A DNA stretch of 39,460 nt from Bacteroidota bacterium. Its GTDB lineage: Bacteria > Bacteroidota > Bacteroidia > UBA7662. Within the stretch, counting starts at the first letter, position 1, and each line of letters opens with the position of its first letter. The notes below the pieces were generated by a model. It was not told the origin of the DNA. It worked only from the letters and a program-made list of their open reading frames with translations, and did no database searches. The DNA is taken from contig JAIXRA010000107.1 in the NCBI GenBank assembly GCA_027485465.1, positions 1 to 39,460 on the forward strand. Reading direction: 5' to 3'. The translations under genes and the position numbers were made by a program. Shown here one piece after another: positions 8,976-18,882 of this stretch.

Positions 8976-9395
8976 TTAGGCCTGCTCCAGACCCGAAAAG
9001 AAAAACGCTGCTTCGATGGCTGCGTTTTCGTCGCTATCGCTCCCGTGAACGGCGTTTTCGCCAATGCTCCGGGCATAGAGTTTACGAATGGTGCCTTCGG
9101 CGGCTTGTTCGGGATTGGTCGCCCCAATCAGGGTCCGAAAATCGGCGACGGCCTGATCTTTTTCGAGGACAGCGGCCAGGACAGGTCCGGAAGACATAAA
9201 GGCGACCAACTCCCCGTAAAAAGGACGGGCGGCATGAACCGCATAAAAAGCCTCGGCTTGAGCCTGGCTTAGGCGGGTCATTTTGAGGGCCTTGAAGCGG
9301 AAACCCGCTGCCTGAATGTGGGCCAAAATTTTGCCCATATGCCCGTCAGCCATCGCGTCGGGCTTGATCATGGTGAAAGTGTTATTACTAGTCAT
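8976..9395 (-). CDS. ndk: Nucleoside diphosphate kinase
   Basis: [20 protein letters not shown]...[10 protein letters not shown]...[25 protein letters not shown]...[23 protein letters not shown]. Confidence 0.97.
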   Translation of the reverse strand: MTSNNTFTMIKPDAMADGHMGKILAHIQAAGFRFKALKMTRLSQAQAEAFYAVHAARPFYGELVAFMSSGPVLAAVLEKDQAVADFRTLIGATNPEQAAEGTIRKLYARSIGENAVHGSDSDENAAIEAAFFFSGLEQA

Positions 9396-9465
9396 AGCTC
9401 ATTAAACGGCCGCGAAGTTAGACCTAATTCGCTTGGTTTGGAAACAAGCCGCAGCCCGGGCGCCA

Positions 9466-10791
9466 CTACATCCGCTGCAAGCGCGCACCCAATGCGGTGA
9501 GGCGTTCATCAATACGCTCGTAGCCTCGGTCAATCTGAAAAGCGTTGTCAATGTAGCTGGTACCTTCAGCGGACAGGGCAGCAATTAACAAGGCCACCCC
9601 TGCCCGGATATCCGGTGAGGTCATTCGGATGCCTCGCAGCGGATAGGCGTGATCCAAACCAATCACCGTGGCACGGTGTGGATCGCAGAGGATGATCTGA
9701 GCGCCCATGTCAATCAACTTGTCGACGAAGAACAAGCGACTCTCAAACATTTTTTGGTGGATGAGCACCGAACCTTTGGCCTGGGTCGCCATGACCAAGA
9801 TGACGCTCAACAAATCAGGCGTGAATCCGGGCCAAGGGGCATCGGCAACCGTCAAAATGGACCCATCCATAAAGTGCTCAATTTGGTAATGATCCTGGGC
9901 AGGCACCAACAAATCCTCTCCTTGAATTTGAATCTGCACCCCCATGCGCCGAAAGACCTCCGGGATGATTCCCAATTCAGCAGGGGCCGCATCGCAGATG
10001 CGGATTTGAGAGCGGGTCATGGCGGCCAAGCCCACAAAACTCCCCACCTCAATCATATCGGGCAGCAGCCGGTGTTCTGCTCCGTGTAGACGCTCCACCC
10101 CTTCGATCCGTAGAAGATTGGACCCTATGCTATCGGGATCAATACGGCCACCCATCGAATTAATCAAGCGGCATAGTTGCTGGATATAGGGCTCGCAAGC
10201 TGCGTTGTAGATCACCGTCGTGCCCTTGGCCATGCAAGCGGCCATGATCACATTGGCGGTGCCGGTCACCGAGGCCTCGTCCAAGAGGATACGAGTTCCT
10301 TGCAATCCGGAAGCCTCCACCCGGTACATCCCTTGATTCTCCAAAGGAACCAATCGTGCCCCTAATGCCTGAAGACCCGTGAAATGCGTATCGAGACGAC
10401 GGCGGCCGATTTTGTCTCCCCCGGGTCGGGGCGCCATGGCCCAACCCTGTCGAGCCAACAAGGGACCCAACAACATGATGGAGCCCCTTAGGCCGGACCC
10501 CCCTTTGCGGAAAGCATCGCCTGCCAAAAAGGATGTATCCAAGTCCTTGGCTGTGAATCGCATCGAGCCACCGCCCAAATCTTCAATCTGCACCCCCAGT
10601 CCACGCAACAGGTCAATCAGATGGCGAACATCCAAAATATCCGGCAAGCGATGCAGGGTCACCGTTTCTTCGGTCAGCAAGACCGCCGCCAAGACCTGCA
10701 AGGCTTCGTTTTTGGCCCCTTGAGGAGTAATGTTACCACCCAGGGGGCAGCCCCCTTCGACGAGGAGGGTATCGCGACCATTTGGATTCAT
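9466..10791 (-). CDS. murA: UDP-N-acetylglucosamine 1-carboxyvinyltransferase
   Basis: GNITPQGAKNEALQVLAAVLLTEE, GDKIGRRRLDTHFTGLQALGA, ASVTGTANVIMAACMAKG, DIRAGVALLIAALSAEG, IDRGYERIDERLTALGA. Confidence 0.96.
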   Translation of the reverse strand: MNPNGRDTLLVEGGCPLGGNITPQGAKNEALQVLAAVLLTEETVTLHRLPDILDVRHLIDLLRGLGVQIEDLGGGSMRFTAKDLDTSFLAGDAFRKGGSGLRGSIMLLGPLLARQGWAMAPRPGGDKIGRRRLDTHFTGLQALGARLVPLENQGMYRVEASGLQGTRILLDEASVTGTANVIMAACMAKGTTVIYNAACEPYIQQLCRLINSMGGRIDPDSIGSNLLRIEGVERLHGAEHRLLPDMIEVGSFVGLAAMTRSQIRICDAAPAELGIIPEVFRRMGVQIQIQGEDLLVPAQDHYQIEHFMDGSILTVADAPWPGFTPDLLSVILVMATQAKGSVLIHQKMFESRLFFVDKLIDMGAQIILCDPHRATVIGLDHAYPLRGIRMTSPDIRAGVALLIAALSAEGTSYIDNAFQIDRGYERIDERLTALGARLQRM

Positions 10792-11423
10792 CAGGAACGA
10801 AATTTCTTTTTGAAAAAGGGTTTTTTCTTGAAAGGTTTTTTGCCGGTGCGAGCATAGTCGTTTTGGTTCGGCAAGGGGGCGAATTTGGTTTCCAAAACCG
10901 TATCCTCTGTACTAAGCGCAATGCGACCTTCGGACAATTTGAGTAAATCCGCAAAGACCACTTCGTCGTTCAAAAGGACCTTGTTCCAATTGCGGTAACT
11001 CATTTTCATGAAATTGGCGATGGCCTCGCAAAAGGATTTGCGTTCCTCGCCGGCTTCCATCACCACGGCCTTGGCAATCATCAATTCCACAAAGCGTCCG
11101 TAGTGCCGGATGCGGATGGCTTTGTTAGGATAAGGCAAGTGGGTTTCAGGGCGGAGATGCATCAAATCCCCCGGGGGAGGAAACGGTGCGTCCACATCCA
11201 AATCGTGACCGGCCATCACAAAGAGGTGATCCCAAAGTTTTTGTTGGTGATCGGCCCCATCACGGGATCCGCCGTTCAATTGGTGCATGACCTCGACCAA
11301 ACTCTGAGCAGCCTTGGACCGGAGCGCCTTGTCGGAAATGGTCTGCAAATGAGCAGCCATAAGATGAATTCCCCGACCGTATTCGGGGACTTTGAGTGCG
11401 GGTCTTGCCGTATTGTATTCCAT
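10791..11423 (-). CDS. DUF4290-family protein
   Basis: MEYNTARPALKVPEYGRGIHLMAAHLQTISDKALRSKAAQSLVEVM; stop overlaps the murA start by 1 nt. Confidence 0.85.
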   Translation of the reverse strand: MEYNTARPALKVPEYGRGIHLMAAHLQTISDKALRSKAAQSLVEVMHQLNGGSRDGADHQQKLWDHLFVMAGHDLDVDAPFPPPGDLMHLRPETHLPYPNKAIRIRHYGRFVELMIAKAVVMEAGEERKSFCEAIANFMKMSYRNWNKVLLNDEVVFADLLKLSEGRIALSTEDTVLETKFAPLPNQNDYARTGKKPFKKKPFFKKKFRS

Positions 11424-11464
11424 AGAGGCCGGTGAGGGTTGCCCCCCAATAAGGGAAATAAAGG

Positions 11465-13876
11465 TTAATCACCGGCAGGGCCGGTATCGGAAACTTTGGT
11501 TAAACGGGCAAATTTGAGCAATATCTGCTTGGTTCCGTATTGTTCAAAGGTAATGGTCGCCTTGGTATCCGGTAACCTTCCTTCGAGTTTATCAATACGC
11601 CCCTGTCCAAAACGAAAATGATTCACCAAATCGCCCTCCATCAAGGTTGAAGGATCATCCCCCACCCCCGGGTCGGGACCGAGTCCAGGGCCAGGAAGGG
11701 GGGCCGGACGGGATGGTGCCGAAGCTGGACGGGCAGCACCAGAATAGGGACGAGCGGGACCCGACCCCGGACGAGCGGGACCCGACCCCGGACGAACGGG
11801 ACCCGACCCCGGACGAGCGGGACGCGATGCCGATGGGGACGCGCTTCGACTTCCGCCCCAAGGCAACGAAGCAGCGGGTGCCGGAGCCGGTGAAGCCGAG
11901 CGCAACAAAGCCGGCTGAGCCAAAAACGCCTTATCAATCTCGAACAGGAAACGACTGGGCTCTCCGTAACACAAACTACCATGACGAAAGCGGGTCAATG
12001 CATAGCTGAGCACCAAGCGTTTGCGCGCCCGGGTCAAGGCGACATAAAACAAGCGTCGCTCTTCTTCGAGGTCGGCCCGGCTATCCCGAGCCATGGCCGA
12101 TGGGAACAAATCTTCTTCCATCCCAACCACAAAAACTTCCTCAAATTCCAAGCCTTTGGCCTGATGCACGGTCATCAGGCTAACAAAATCACGGTCTTCG
12201 GGATCGTTGTTCTGGTCCATGGAGGTCAGCAACGAGATATGTTGCAAAAAGGCTCCCAGACTGCGATCGTCCCCGGGAATCACTTCGTCCGATTCACAAA
12301 ATTCTTCGATCGCATTGAGTAATTCCTCCACGTTTTGGACGCGGGCCAGTCCCTCTATGCTGGTATCGGCTTTGAGTTCCGTTTGCAGATTGGACTGCTT
12401 CCAAACCAATCGGGCCAAAACAATGGCGTTTTCTTTGCGGGCCGTGACCCCCCAGGATTGAACCGAAAGGGCAAAATCAACCATGCGCTTGCCGGCAGCT
12501 CCCAAGGTGGCCGTGAGCGGATGACCCTGTTCCATCGCGACCAACAGTTCCCATAGGCTCATACCCAGCCGGTCGGCTTCAAGGACCCATTTGTCCATGG
12601 ATGTTTTACCGATCCCACGAGCCGGATAATTGATAACCCGGCGAAGGGCTTCTTCGTCAGCGGTGTTCACCACCAAACGTAGATAGGCTAACAAATCTTT
12701 GACTTCTTTGCGCTGATAAAAACTAACCCCCCCAATCACCCGATACGGAATGTTCTGCCTTCGCAAGGCTTCCTCAAAGGCCCGAGACTGGGCATTGGTG
12801 CGGTACAAAATCGCAAAATCCCGGTTACTCAGTTGAAAACGATGCTTGCGGGCGTGGAGCTCGGCAGCCACTTGTCGTCCTTCTTCGTTATCGCTAACAC
12901 AACGGAAGACCCCAATCAATTCACCCTGGGCGTTCGCGGTCCAAAGGTCTTTGGGAATTTGCTTTTGGTTGCAGGCAATCACCGAACCCGACGCACCAAC
13001 AATGGTCCCCGTGGATCGGTAATTTTGTTCCAGGCGAACCACCTGAACCTCCGGAAAGTCTTGGTGAACATTGAGAATGTTATCGATGACGGCCCCTCGG
13101 AAGGCATAGATACTTTGGGCATCATCGCCTACCAAGCATAGATTGCGATGCACCGCCGATAACAACTTGACAATGCGGTACTGAACCCGGTTGGTGTCCT
13201 GAAACTCATCAACCAAAAGGTGCTTGAATTGCATCTGGTATTGGTGGAGAATATCGGGGTGTTCGTTAAAAAGGCGAAAGGTCTGCAAAAGGAGATCGTC
13301 AAAGTCCATGGCCCCGCTTCGGTGGCAACGCTGAACATAGGCGCGGTAGAGCTCCACAAACCGTGCCCGTCCCGAAGCCCGATCCCCGGCCATCAACCCT
13401 ACGTCGTTTTGGTATTCATCCGGCGTAATCAGTGCATTCTTGGCGGAAGAAATCCGAGCGTACAGGGGAGATGGTTTGTAATAAGCCTCGTCCAGGTTCA
13501 TCTCACGGACCAAGGTTTTGATTAACGATTTGGTATCGTCGGTATCGTAGATACTAAAGTTGGAAGGGTAACCCAAGACTTCGGCGTGCCGACGCAAAAT
13601 GCGAGCAAAGACCGAGTGAAAAGTCCCCATCCACAAGGAACGGGCCGAGGGTCCAATCAAGGCTTCGATTCTTTCGCGCATTTCCCCGGCCGCTTTGTTC
13701 GTAAAAGTCAAGGCCAGCATGCGAAAAGGATCCTCCCCCTGCCGAACCAAATGCGCCATGCGATAGGTTAGAACCCGGGTCTTGCCGGAACCAGCCCCTG
13801 CCACAATCATGACCGGACCTTCCGTGCATTCCACCGCCGACCTCTGCGCCGGGTTGAGTTCGTCCAACCAATTCAC
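11465..13876 (-). CDS. pcrA: UvrD/PcrA-type superfamily 1 ATP-dependent DNA helicase
   Basis: LNPAQRSAVECTEGPVMIVAGAGSGKTRVLTYR, LTFTNKAAGEMRER, LLVDEFQDTN, LCLVGDDAQSIYAFRGA, VSLMTVHQAKGLEFEEVFVVGMEE, LFYVALTRARKRL; C-terminal FRFGQGRIDKLEG. Confidence 0.95.
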   Translation of the reverse strand: MNWLDELNPAQRSAVECTEGPVMIVAGAGSGKTRVLTYRMAHLVRQGEDPFRMLALTFTNKAAGEMRERIEALIGPSARSLWMGTFHSVFARILRRHAEVLGYPSNFSIYDTDDTKSLIKTLVREMNLDEAYYKPSPLYARISSAKNALITPDEYQNDVGLMAGDRASGRARFVELYRAYVQRCHRSGAMDFDDLLLQTFRLFNEHPDILHQYQMQFKHLLVDEFQDTNRVQYRIVKLLSAVHRNLCLVGDDAQSIYAFRGAVIDNILNVHQDFPEVQVVRLEQNYRSTGTIVGASGSVIACNQKQIPKDLWTANAQGELIGVFRCVSDNEEGRQVAAELHARKHRFQLSNRDFAILYRTNAQSRAFEEALRRQNIPYRVIGGVSFYQRKEVKDLLAYLRLVVNTADEEALRRVINYPARGIGKTSMDKWVLEADRLGMSLWELLVAMEQGHPLTATLGAAGKRMVDFALSVQSWGVTARKENAIVLARLVWKQSNLQTELKADTSIEGLARVQNVEELLNAIEEFCESDEVIPGDDRSLGAFLQHISLLTSMDQNNDPEDRDFVSLMTVHQAKGLEFEEVFVVGMEEDLFPSAMARDSRADLEEERRLFYVALTRARKRLVLSYALTRFRHGSLCYGEPSRFLFEIDKAFLAQPALLRSASPAPAPAASLPWGGSRSASPSASRPARPGSGPVRPGSGPARPGSGPARPYSGAARPASAPSRPAPLPGPGLGPDPGVGDDPSTLMEGDLVNHFRFGQGRIDKLEGRLPDTKATITFEQYGTKQILLKFARLTKVSDTGPAGD
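11748..11831. repeat. 21-bp tandem repeat (about 4 copies) in the helicase linker
   Basis: ggacgagcgggacccgacccc at 11748, 11769, 11790 (one SNP) and a degenerate copy at 11811; encodes RPGSGPA/V heptads. Confidence 0.9.
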
Positions 13877-14388
13877 CGCACGAAGTTAATCAACAGGGCT
13901 TCCCCGTCACTGACCCGATCGTGGGCACGTGCATAAAAAGGCCTGCGCTCGCGGTAGAGCGTCTCCACGGCCCTGGGCAGGTCCAACGAACTCGTCGTGC
14001 TGAGCAAGGGACGTTCCTGGTAGGCGTCCGCCAATCGCGCTACTAGTTCGGAGATCGGTGGGTCCAGCCAAACCACCCTGCCGTGTTCAAGCATCCAGTC
14101 GATATTTCGCAGAACTGCACCCCCGCCGGTGGCTACAACCAATCGACGTTCCGCAGCAGTCTTATGCAACAAACGGGTTTCGGTGACGCGAAACGCTTCC
14201 TCCCCTTTCTCTTCAAAAAAACGAGGGATGGATATTCCTTCCCCGGCTTCAATTTGTCGGTCAAGGTCCTCAAAACGCCAACCCAAGGTTTCGGCTAACA
14301 AAGGTCCCGCCGTGGATTTTCCGGAAGCCGGCATACCAACCAGGTAAATGCGGGTCGGCTCAGCAGCCAATGGTTCCTGCTCTTCCAT
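13873..14388 (-). CDS. aroK: Shikimate kinase
   Basis: IYLVGMPASGKSTAGPLLAETLGWRFEDLDRQIE...FFEEKGEEAFRVTETRLL...VVATGGGAVL; 4-nt overlap with the helicase start. Confidence 0.94.
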   Translation of the reverse strand: MEEQEPLAAEPTRIYLVGMPASGKSTAGPLLAETLGWRFEDLDRQIEAGEGISIPRFFEEKGEEAFRVTETRLLHKTAAERRLVVATGGGAVLRNIDWMLEHGRVVWLDPPISELVARLADAYQERPLLSTTSSLDLPRAVETLYRERRPFYARAHDRVSDGEALLINFVR

Positions 14389-14393
14389 TCAAT

Positions 14394-15425
14394 TTAGGCT
14401 TCCAATTGAACGCGAGGATCCAGGACCGTGTACAACCAATCCACCAGGATATTCATCAGCACAAACAACAAACCAGACCACAGAACCACCCCCATCACCA
14501 CCGGTAAGTCAAAGACCATCAAGGCATCCACCGTCAACTTGCCCATACCCTGCCACCCAAAGACATACTCAACAAAAACAGCACCCGCCAACATCGAAGA
14601 CAACCAGCCCGATAGGGCCGTCACCACCGGGTTCAAGGCATTGGGCCACACATGCTTCCACCATACCCGAAAGGGATGCAAGCCTTTGGCCCTGGCGGTC
14701 CGAACATAGTCCTGGGCGAGAACCTCGCTCACCGAATCTTTGGTTAGCTGGACCACCACCGAAAGGGGTCGAATGCCCAGAGTCAAAGCCGGTAACAACA
14801 GGTTTTGGGGGACCCAAACCCAGCCGTTCAAGGCATCCAATTGCTGAAGACTGCCGGTCATCGAAAGCCCGGTCCAGGGCGCTAGGAGGTATCCAAAAAC
14901 ATAGGCCATCAACAAGGCCACGACAAAACTTGGTGCGGCGACACCGCTCATGGCAATACCCATGATGGTGGCACGTACGCCTCGGGAAGCCGTCACAGCC
15001 GCCCACGAGCCCAGCGCAATACCCAAAACCGTCGCCAGAAGCATAGCGGCTAATGCCAAAACCAAGGTACCTAAGAAGGCCTCGCCAACCATTACCACCA
15101 CTTCGCGTCGGTTTTGGTAGGAGCGGCCCAGGCTGGGTGCTTTGAAAACAGGGATAGGCACCTTGGCGCCTTCGGTCAAAACAAAATCCAACGGTGATAA
15201 TCCTTTTAAAAAATGCAAGTAACGTTGACCCCAAGGGAGATCCAGGCCCAATTCACTGCGTATTTCTCGAAGCGTTTCCGGATCAGAGCGTTGACCCAGG
15301 GTCATCTGGGCCGAATCGGCGGGCAGAACATAAAACAACAGAAAAATAAGGGAGACCAAGCCCCAGAGGACCAGGACCGCGTTGAATAAACGCCCCAACA
15401 ACCAACGAAGAGTCCTCGTGTTCAC
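14394..15425 (-). CDS. ABC transporter permease (DppB/OppB-like)
   Basis: Multi-TM; LFYVLPADSAQMTLGQRSDPETLREIRSELGLDLPWGQRYLHFLKG; DYVRTARAKGLHPFRVWWKHVWPNALNPVVTAL; VFVEYVFGWQGMGKLTVDAL. Confidence 0.93.
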   Translation of the reverse strand: MNTRTLRWLLGRLFNAVLVLWGLVSLIFLLFYVLPADSAQMTLGQRSDPETLREIRSELGLDLPWGQRYLHFLKGLSPLDFVLTEGAKVPIPVFKAPSLGRSYQNRREVVVMVGEAFLGTLVLALAAMLLATVLGIALGSWAAVTASRGVRATIMGIAMSGVAAPSFVVALLMAYVFGYLLAPWTGLSMTGSLQQLDALNGWVWVPQNLLLPALTLGIRPLSVVVQLTKDSVSEVLAQDYVRTARAKGLHPFRVWWKHVWPNALNPVVTALSGWLSSMLAGAVFVEYVFGWQGMGKLTVDALMVFDLPVVMGVVLWSGLLFVLMNILVDWLYTVLDPRVQLEA

Positions 15426-15441
15426 CTCGTTGGCCTTTAAT

Positions 15442-16572
15442 TTAGCGAAGCGATCCGATCCGTCGGCCTAATTCATCGGGACTGGGAAGTCGACGCGCAG
15501 GAATAAGGTCTTGGACCGTGCCCTTGTTCAACAAGACAAGACCTGGATTGGAGCGCATCATGGTTTTGAGGACGGTCCCGTCCGCTTGATAAAAGGGCCA
15601 AGAGTCCGCCGCAAAACGTTTTCCAAAGGATTCAATTTCCTCACGTCCACTACCCGTCAAAATCGCAATCTTGATATCGTTACGCCTGGCCCAATCAACC
15701 AACGCCGCCACCTTGATCCAGGCATCACCCCTCGCTTTATCCAGAAAAGGCGAAACAATCAATACCGCATGTTCCGCACCCAAAAAATCACCGGTATAAT
15801 CGTTGCCATTCAAATCACTTATCACAAAATCGTGAATGGGCGGCACATACCCTTTGGTCACCAACTCGGTTTGACGATCCACAAACTCGGCAGGCCTGCC
15901 ATCGGCCTGCACGCTATCCCAAGGGGAATCTTGGGTTTCAAAACGACGAACGACGCCGTTGATTCGGTATTGCCAAATATCCTTGTAAACATCCCGAGGA
16001 GCGCCATCAGGGATGGCCATTCCTTCGGGCAAGTTTTTGCCCACGGCATAAGGACGAAAATCCAGCAGCGGCAAATCATTCCAAGTGTAGAAGGACAGGG
16101 CCGTGACCCCAATAGCGGTCAAACCAACCAGGCCTGTTCCAAGCATGGGGGAACCGAAGGGCCGAAGTCGTGATCTCTGGTAACACAACACTGTTATCAT
16201 TGCAAGCAGGACCACGTCCTTGGAAAAACTCTGCCAAGGGGTTAATTTCATAAAATCCCCAAAACAACCGCAGTCGGTTACGACCTTGAACCAGGCCGAC
16301 CAAAAGGTCAAAAAAGTAAAGAAGACCACCAAGCCTAACAACCACCAGGTAACCGCTTTGGTCTTCCATCCAACCCACAAAGCCATGCCCAAAACGACTT
16401 CCAAAACACAGATCGCAATGGCCAGGCCGGTGGCCAACGGATTCAAAAAATCCATGCCAAAAACAACAAAATACTCTTCGAGCTTATACCCAAATCCAAG
16501 GGGATCGTTGGCCTTAATAAGTCCCGAAAAAATAAAAAGTGCGCCAGTCAGAAATCTTAACAATGCGATCAT
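15442..16572 (-). CDS. BT_3928-like membrane protein: DoxX/MauE-like TM region plus C-terminal thioredoxin-like region
   Basis: FLTGALFIFSGLIKANDPLGFGYKLEEYFVVFG; FKVVTDCGCFGDFMKLTPWQSFSKDVVLL; C-terminal VLIVSPFLDKARGDAWIKVAAL...PFYQADGTVLKTMMRSNPGLVLLNKGTV. Confidence 0.85.
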   Translation of the reverse strand: MIALLRFLTGALFIFSGLIKANDPLGFGYKLEEYFVVFGMDFLNPLATGLAIAICVLEVVLGMALWVGWKTKAVTWWLLGLVVFFTFLTFWSAWFKVVTDCGCFGDFMKLTPWQSFSKDVVLLAMITVLCYQRSRLRPFGSPMLGTGLVGLTAIGVTALSFYTWNDLPLLDFRPYAVGKNLPEGMAIPDGAPRDVYKDIWQYRINGVVRRFETQDSPWDSVQADGRPAEFVDRQTELVTKGYVPPIHDFVISDLNGNDYTGDFLGAEHAVLIVSPFLDKARGDAWIKVAALVDWARRNDIKIAILTGSGREEIESFGKRFAADSWPFYQADGTVLKTMMRSNPGLVLLNKGTVQDLIPARRLPSPDELGRRIGSLR

Positions 16573-17129
16573 AAGGATTGATTGGGTGAATGTGGGTCGC
16601 CATCGAGGCGAATCAGGGCAAATACTGCGTAATTCAAAATGTCACGGTATCCTCCTTCGACTCCTTCGCTGACCTCGGCCTGGCCTCGGTTGCTTTCGAT
16701 TTGTTTGATGCGAAGGAGCTTAACCAAAACCATATCGGTTAAGGAGGTAGGGCGCATTTCTCTCCAGGCTTCACCGTAGTCGTGGTTTTTGTTGGCCAGG
16801 AGATCCCGATTGTGCGCAACCTGTTGGTCGTAATAGCCCAAAGCCTTGTCGAGGCTCAGCGCTTCCTCGGAGCATTCCCCTAATTCCAATTGAATCAAGG
16901 CCATGATGGCGTAATTTATCATCGCAACCCATTCGGGGCGAACGCCTTCACTCACGCGGTGATAGCCCTTCTGTTCAATGTTACGAATTCGACAGGCCTT
17001 TATGTAGAGCTGATCGGTGAGGGACGGTAGCCGAAAAACCCGCCATGAAGTACCATAATCTCTGGTTTTGGCCTCGAACAAGGACCGGCACTCCAGGAGC
17101 ACGTTGTCAAAAGCCGTCAAGGTCTGCAT
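16569..17129 (-). CDS. DUF1599-domain protein (internally duplicated)
   Basis: Two copies: LFEAKTRDYGTSWRVFRLPSLTDQLYIKACRIRNIEQKG and LLANKNHDYGEAWREMRPTSLTDMVLVKLLRIKQIESNRG; 4-nt overlap with the downstream gene. Confidence 0.85.
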   Translation of the reverse strand: MQTLTAFDNVLLECRSLFEAKTRDYGTSWRVFRLPSLTDQLYIKACRIRNIEQKGYHRVSEGVRPEWVAMINYAIMALIQLELGECSEEALSLDKALGYYDQQVAHNRDLLANKNHDYGEAWREMRPTSLTDMVLVKLLRIKQIESNRGQAEVSEGVEGGYRDILNYAVFALIRLDGDPHSPNQSL

Positions 17130-17160
17130 GGTAGGTTTTGGGGGATAAATTTACATCACG

Positions 17161-18027
17161 ATGAACCCTTCCACGCTTAGCCTAACTGTCAAGAATCAAA
17201 TCCTGAACCTGGAGCGGCCCCGTATTTTGGGTATCCTCAACCTGACCACGGACTCATTCTACGCCCCCAGTCGGGTTGGGCTGAATACCACTGAAACCGT
17301 GGACCGGGCCGGCGCGATGCTAAGGCAAGGAGCCGATATCCTGGACCTGGGCGCTTGTTCCACCCGTCCAGGGTCCACCCAAGTGGGCCCCGTGGAGGAG
17401 GAAGAGCGCATCCAAGCCGGCCTCGAAGCCATCCTTTCCGCTTTCCCAGGGGCCTTGATCTCGGTTGATACGTACCGAGCTTCCGTGGCCGGAACGGCCA
17501 TTCGTTGCGGTGCGGCTATGATCAACGATGTTTCCGGAGGTACGCTGGATCCCCAAATGCACCCTCTCATTTTGCAGCAAAAGGTCCCCTACATCCTGGG
17601 CCACCTTCGGGGCAGTCCCGAAAACATGGCGTCCATGACCCATTACCAAGATGCTCCATCCGAAGTTTTTGATTTTTTGGTCCAAAATGCGGAGGCACTG
17701 TACCAAGCGGGTGCACCCGCTCTCCTTTTGGATCCCTGCTTTGGCTTTGCCAAAAACCAAACGCAGAACTATCAAATTCTCCAGCGACTCAGCGAACTCG
17801 TGGCTTATGGTTGGCCGGTGATGGCAGGCCTATCCCGCAAATCCATGATCTACCGACCTCTGGGCCTGGACTCCTCCACCGCCTTGAATGGAACCACCGC
17901 TCTAAATACCATTGCCCTCACCCAAGGCGCTCGCCTTCTGAGGGTACACGATGTCATCGAAGCCGTGCAATGCGTCAACCTCTGGTGCCTTTTCCAAAAC
18001 CGGGAAGACCTTCTCGAAATTTCTTGA
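17161..18027 (+). CDS. folP: Dihydropteroate synthase
   Basis: PRILGILNLTTDSFYAPSRVG, GADILDLGACSTRPGS, ISVDTYRASVAGTAIRCGAAMINDVSGG, LLDPCFGFAKNQTQNYQIL, GLSRKSMI. Confidence 0.96.
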   Translation: MNPSTLSLTVKNQILNLERPRILGILNLTTDSFYAPSRVGLNTTETVDRAGAMLRQGADILDLGACSTRPGSTQVGPVEEEERIQAGLEAILSAFPGALISVDTYRASVAGTAIRCGAAMINDVSGGTLDPQMHPLILQQKVPYILGHLRGSPENMASMTHYQDAPSEVFDFLVQNAEALYQAGAPALLLDPCFGFAKNQTQNYQILQRLSELVAYGWPVMAGLSRKSMIYRPLGLDSSTALNGTTALNTIALTQGARLLRVHDVIEAVQCVNLWCLFQNREDLLEIS

Positions 18028-18090
18028 GCTATTCAGCGTTCTTAGACCCTCATTCACTGCTTCTTTTTTCAACCCCGGCCGTACGAAACC

Positions 18091-18870
18091 ATGGACACCT
18101 CGATTGGACTAAACTGGCATAACATCTTGGATTGGAGCCTTTTAGCCCTTCTCCTGGGGTTGGCCTGGCGATTGGTCCGGGGCAGTTTGATTCTTTATCT
18201 ATTGTTAGGTGTACTGGTTTTTAACCTGCTTTTTCGCCTGGGGGTTTGGCTTGAATTGCCCTTGTTTACGGCCCTCTTGGGACAGTTTGTGGGATTAGGC
18301 GTCCTCGCTTTGGTGGTTGTTTTCCAACCCGAGATTCGAAATTTCCTGCTACTCATTGGTCGCAAAGCAGAATCGGCTCGCATTACCCAAGTACGTCGTT
18401 GGCTGGACCACGAAAATCACAACAGCAACCAGGATCACGGCTGGATTCGATCGGTCTCCGAGGCCTGCGCACGCTTGGCTGAAACCCGAACCGGAGCCCT
18501 TATGGTCGTCGAACGATTGGCGGATTTGCAGCCCATCGCGGCTACTGGCACCGCCTTGGATGCCTTCCCCAACACCGAATTACTGCAGGCTCTCTTTGCA
18601 AAGGATTCTCCAATGCACGATGGGGCGGTCTTGATTTCGGGAGGGCGATTGATTGCCGCATCTTGCATGCTACCGTTGAGCGATCAATCAAGTCAGCAGG
18701 GTGCGGGCTATGGGATGCGTCACCGGGCCGCCTTGGGCCTTAGCGAGCAAAGCGATGCCTTGGTCGTTTTGGTCTCCGAAGAAACCGGGCATATCGTCGT
18801 GGCCGACCGAGGCGTCTTTAGCGAACCCCTTAGCCCCAATGCCCTGATGCACCGGCTGCAGGATCGCTAA
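18091..18870 (+). CDS. cdaA: Diadenylate cyclase (c-di-AMP synthase, CdaA type)
   Basis: N-terminal TM segments; VVFQPEIRNFLLLIGR; DSPMHDGAVLISGGRLIAASCMLPLSDQ; GMRHRAALGLSEQSDALVVLVSEETGHI (DGA and RHR motifs). Confidence 0.95.
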   Translation: MDTSIGLNWHNILDWSLLALLLGLAWRLVRGSLILYLLLGVLVFNLLFRLGVWLELPLFTALLGQFVGLGVLALVVVFQPEIRNFLLLIGRKAESARITQVRRWLDHENHNSNQDHGWIRSVSEACARLAETRTGALMVVERLADLQPIAATGTALDAFPNTELLQALFAKDSPMHDGAVLISGGRLIAASCMLPLSDQSSQQGAGYGMRHRAALGLSEQSDALVVLVSEETGHIVVADRGVFSEPLSPNALMHRLQDR

Positions 18871-18882
18871 GGAAACAGCTGC

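Noticed and set aside
11748-11831. Possible short CRISPR-like array
   Set aside because: Contiguous 21-bp repeats without spacers inside a coding sequence; no cas genes in the window.
11641-12009. Repetitive-protein ORFs (DERDPTP, SRSSGVG, RGRVPLV) in several frames
   Set aside because: Because 21 is divisible by 3, a 21-bp tandem repeat stays open in multiple frames; only the helicase frame continues into conserved domains.
14348-14965. 205-aa plus-strand ORF antisense to the ABC permease
   Set aside because: Pro/Ser/Thr-rich shadow ORF opposite a clear membrane permease.
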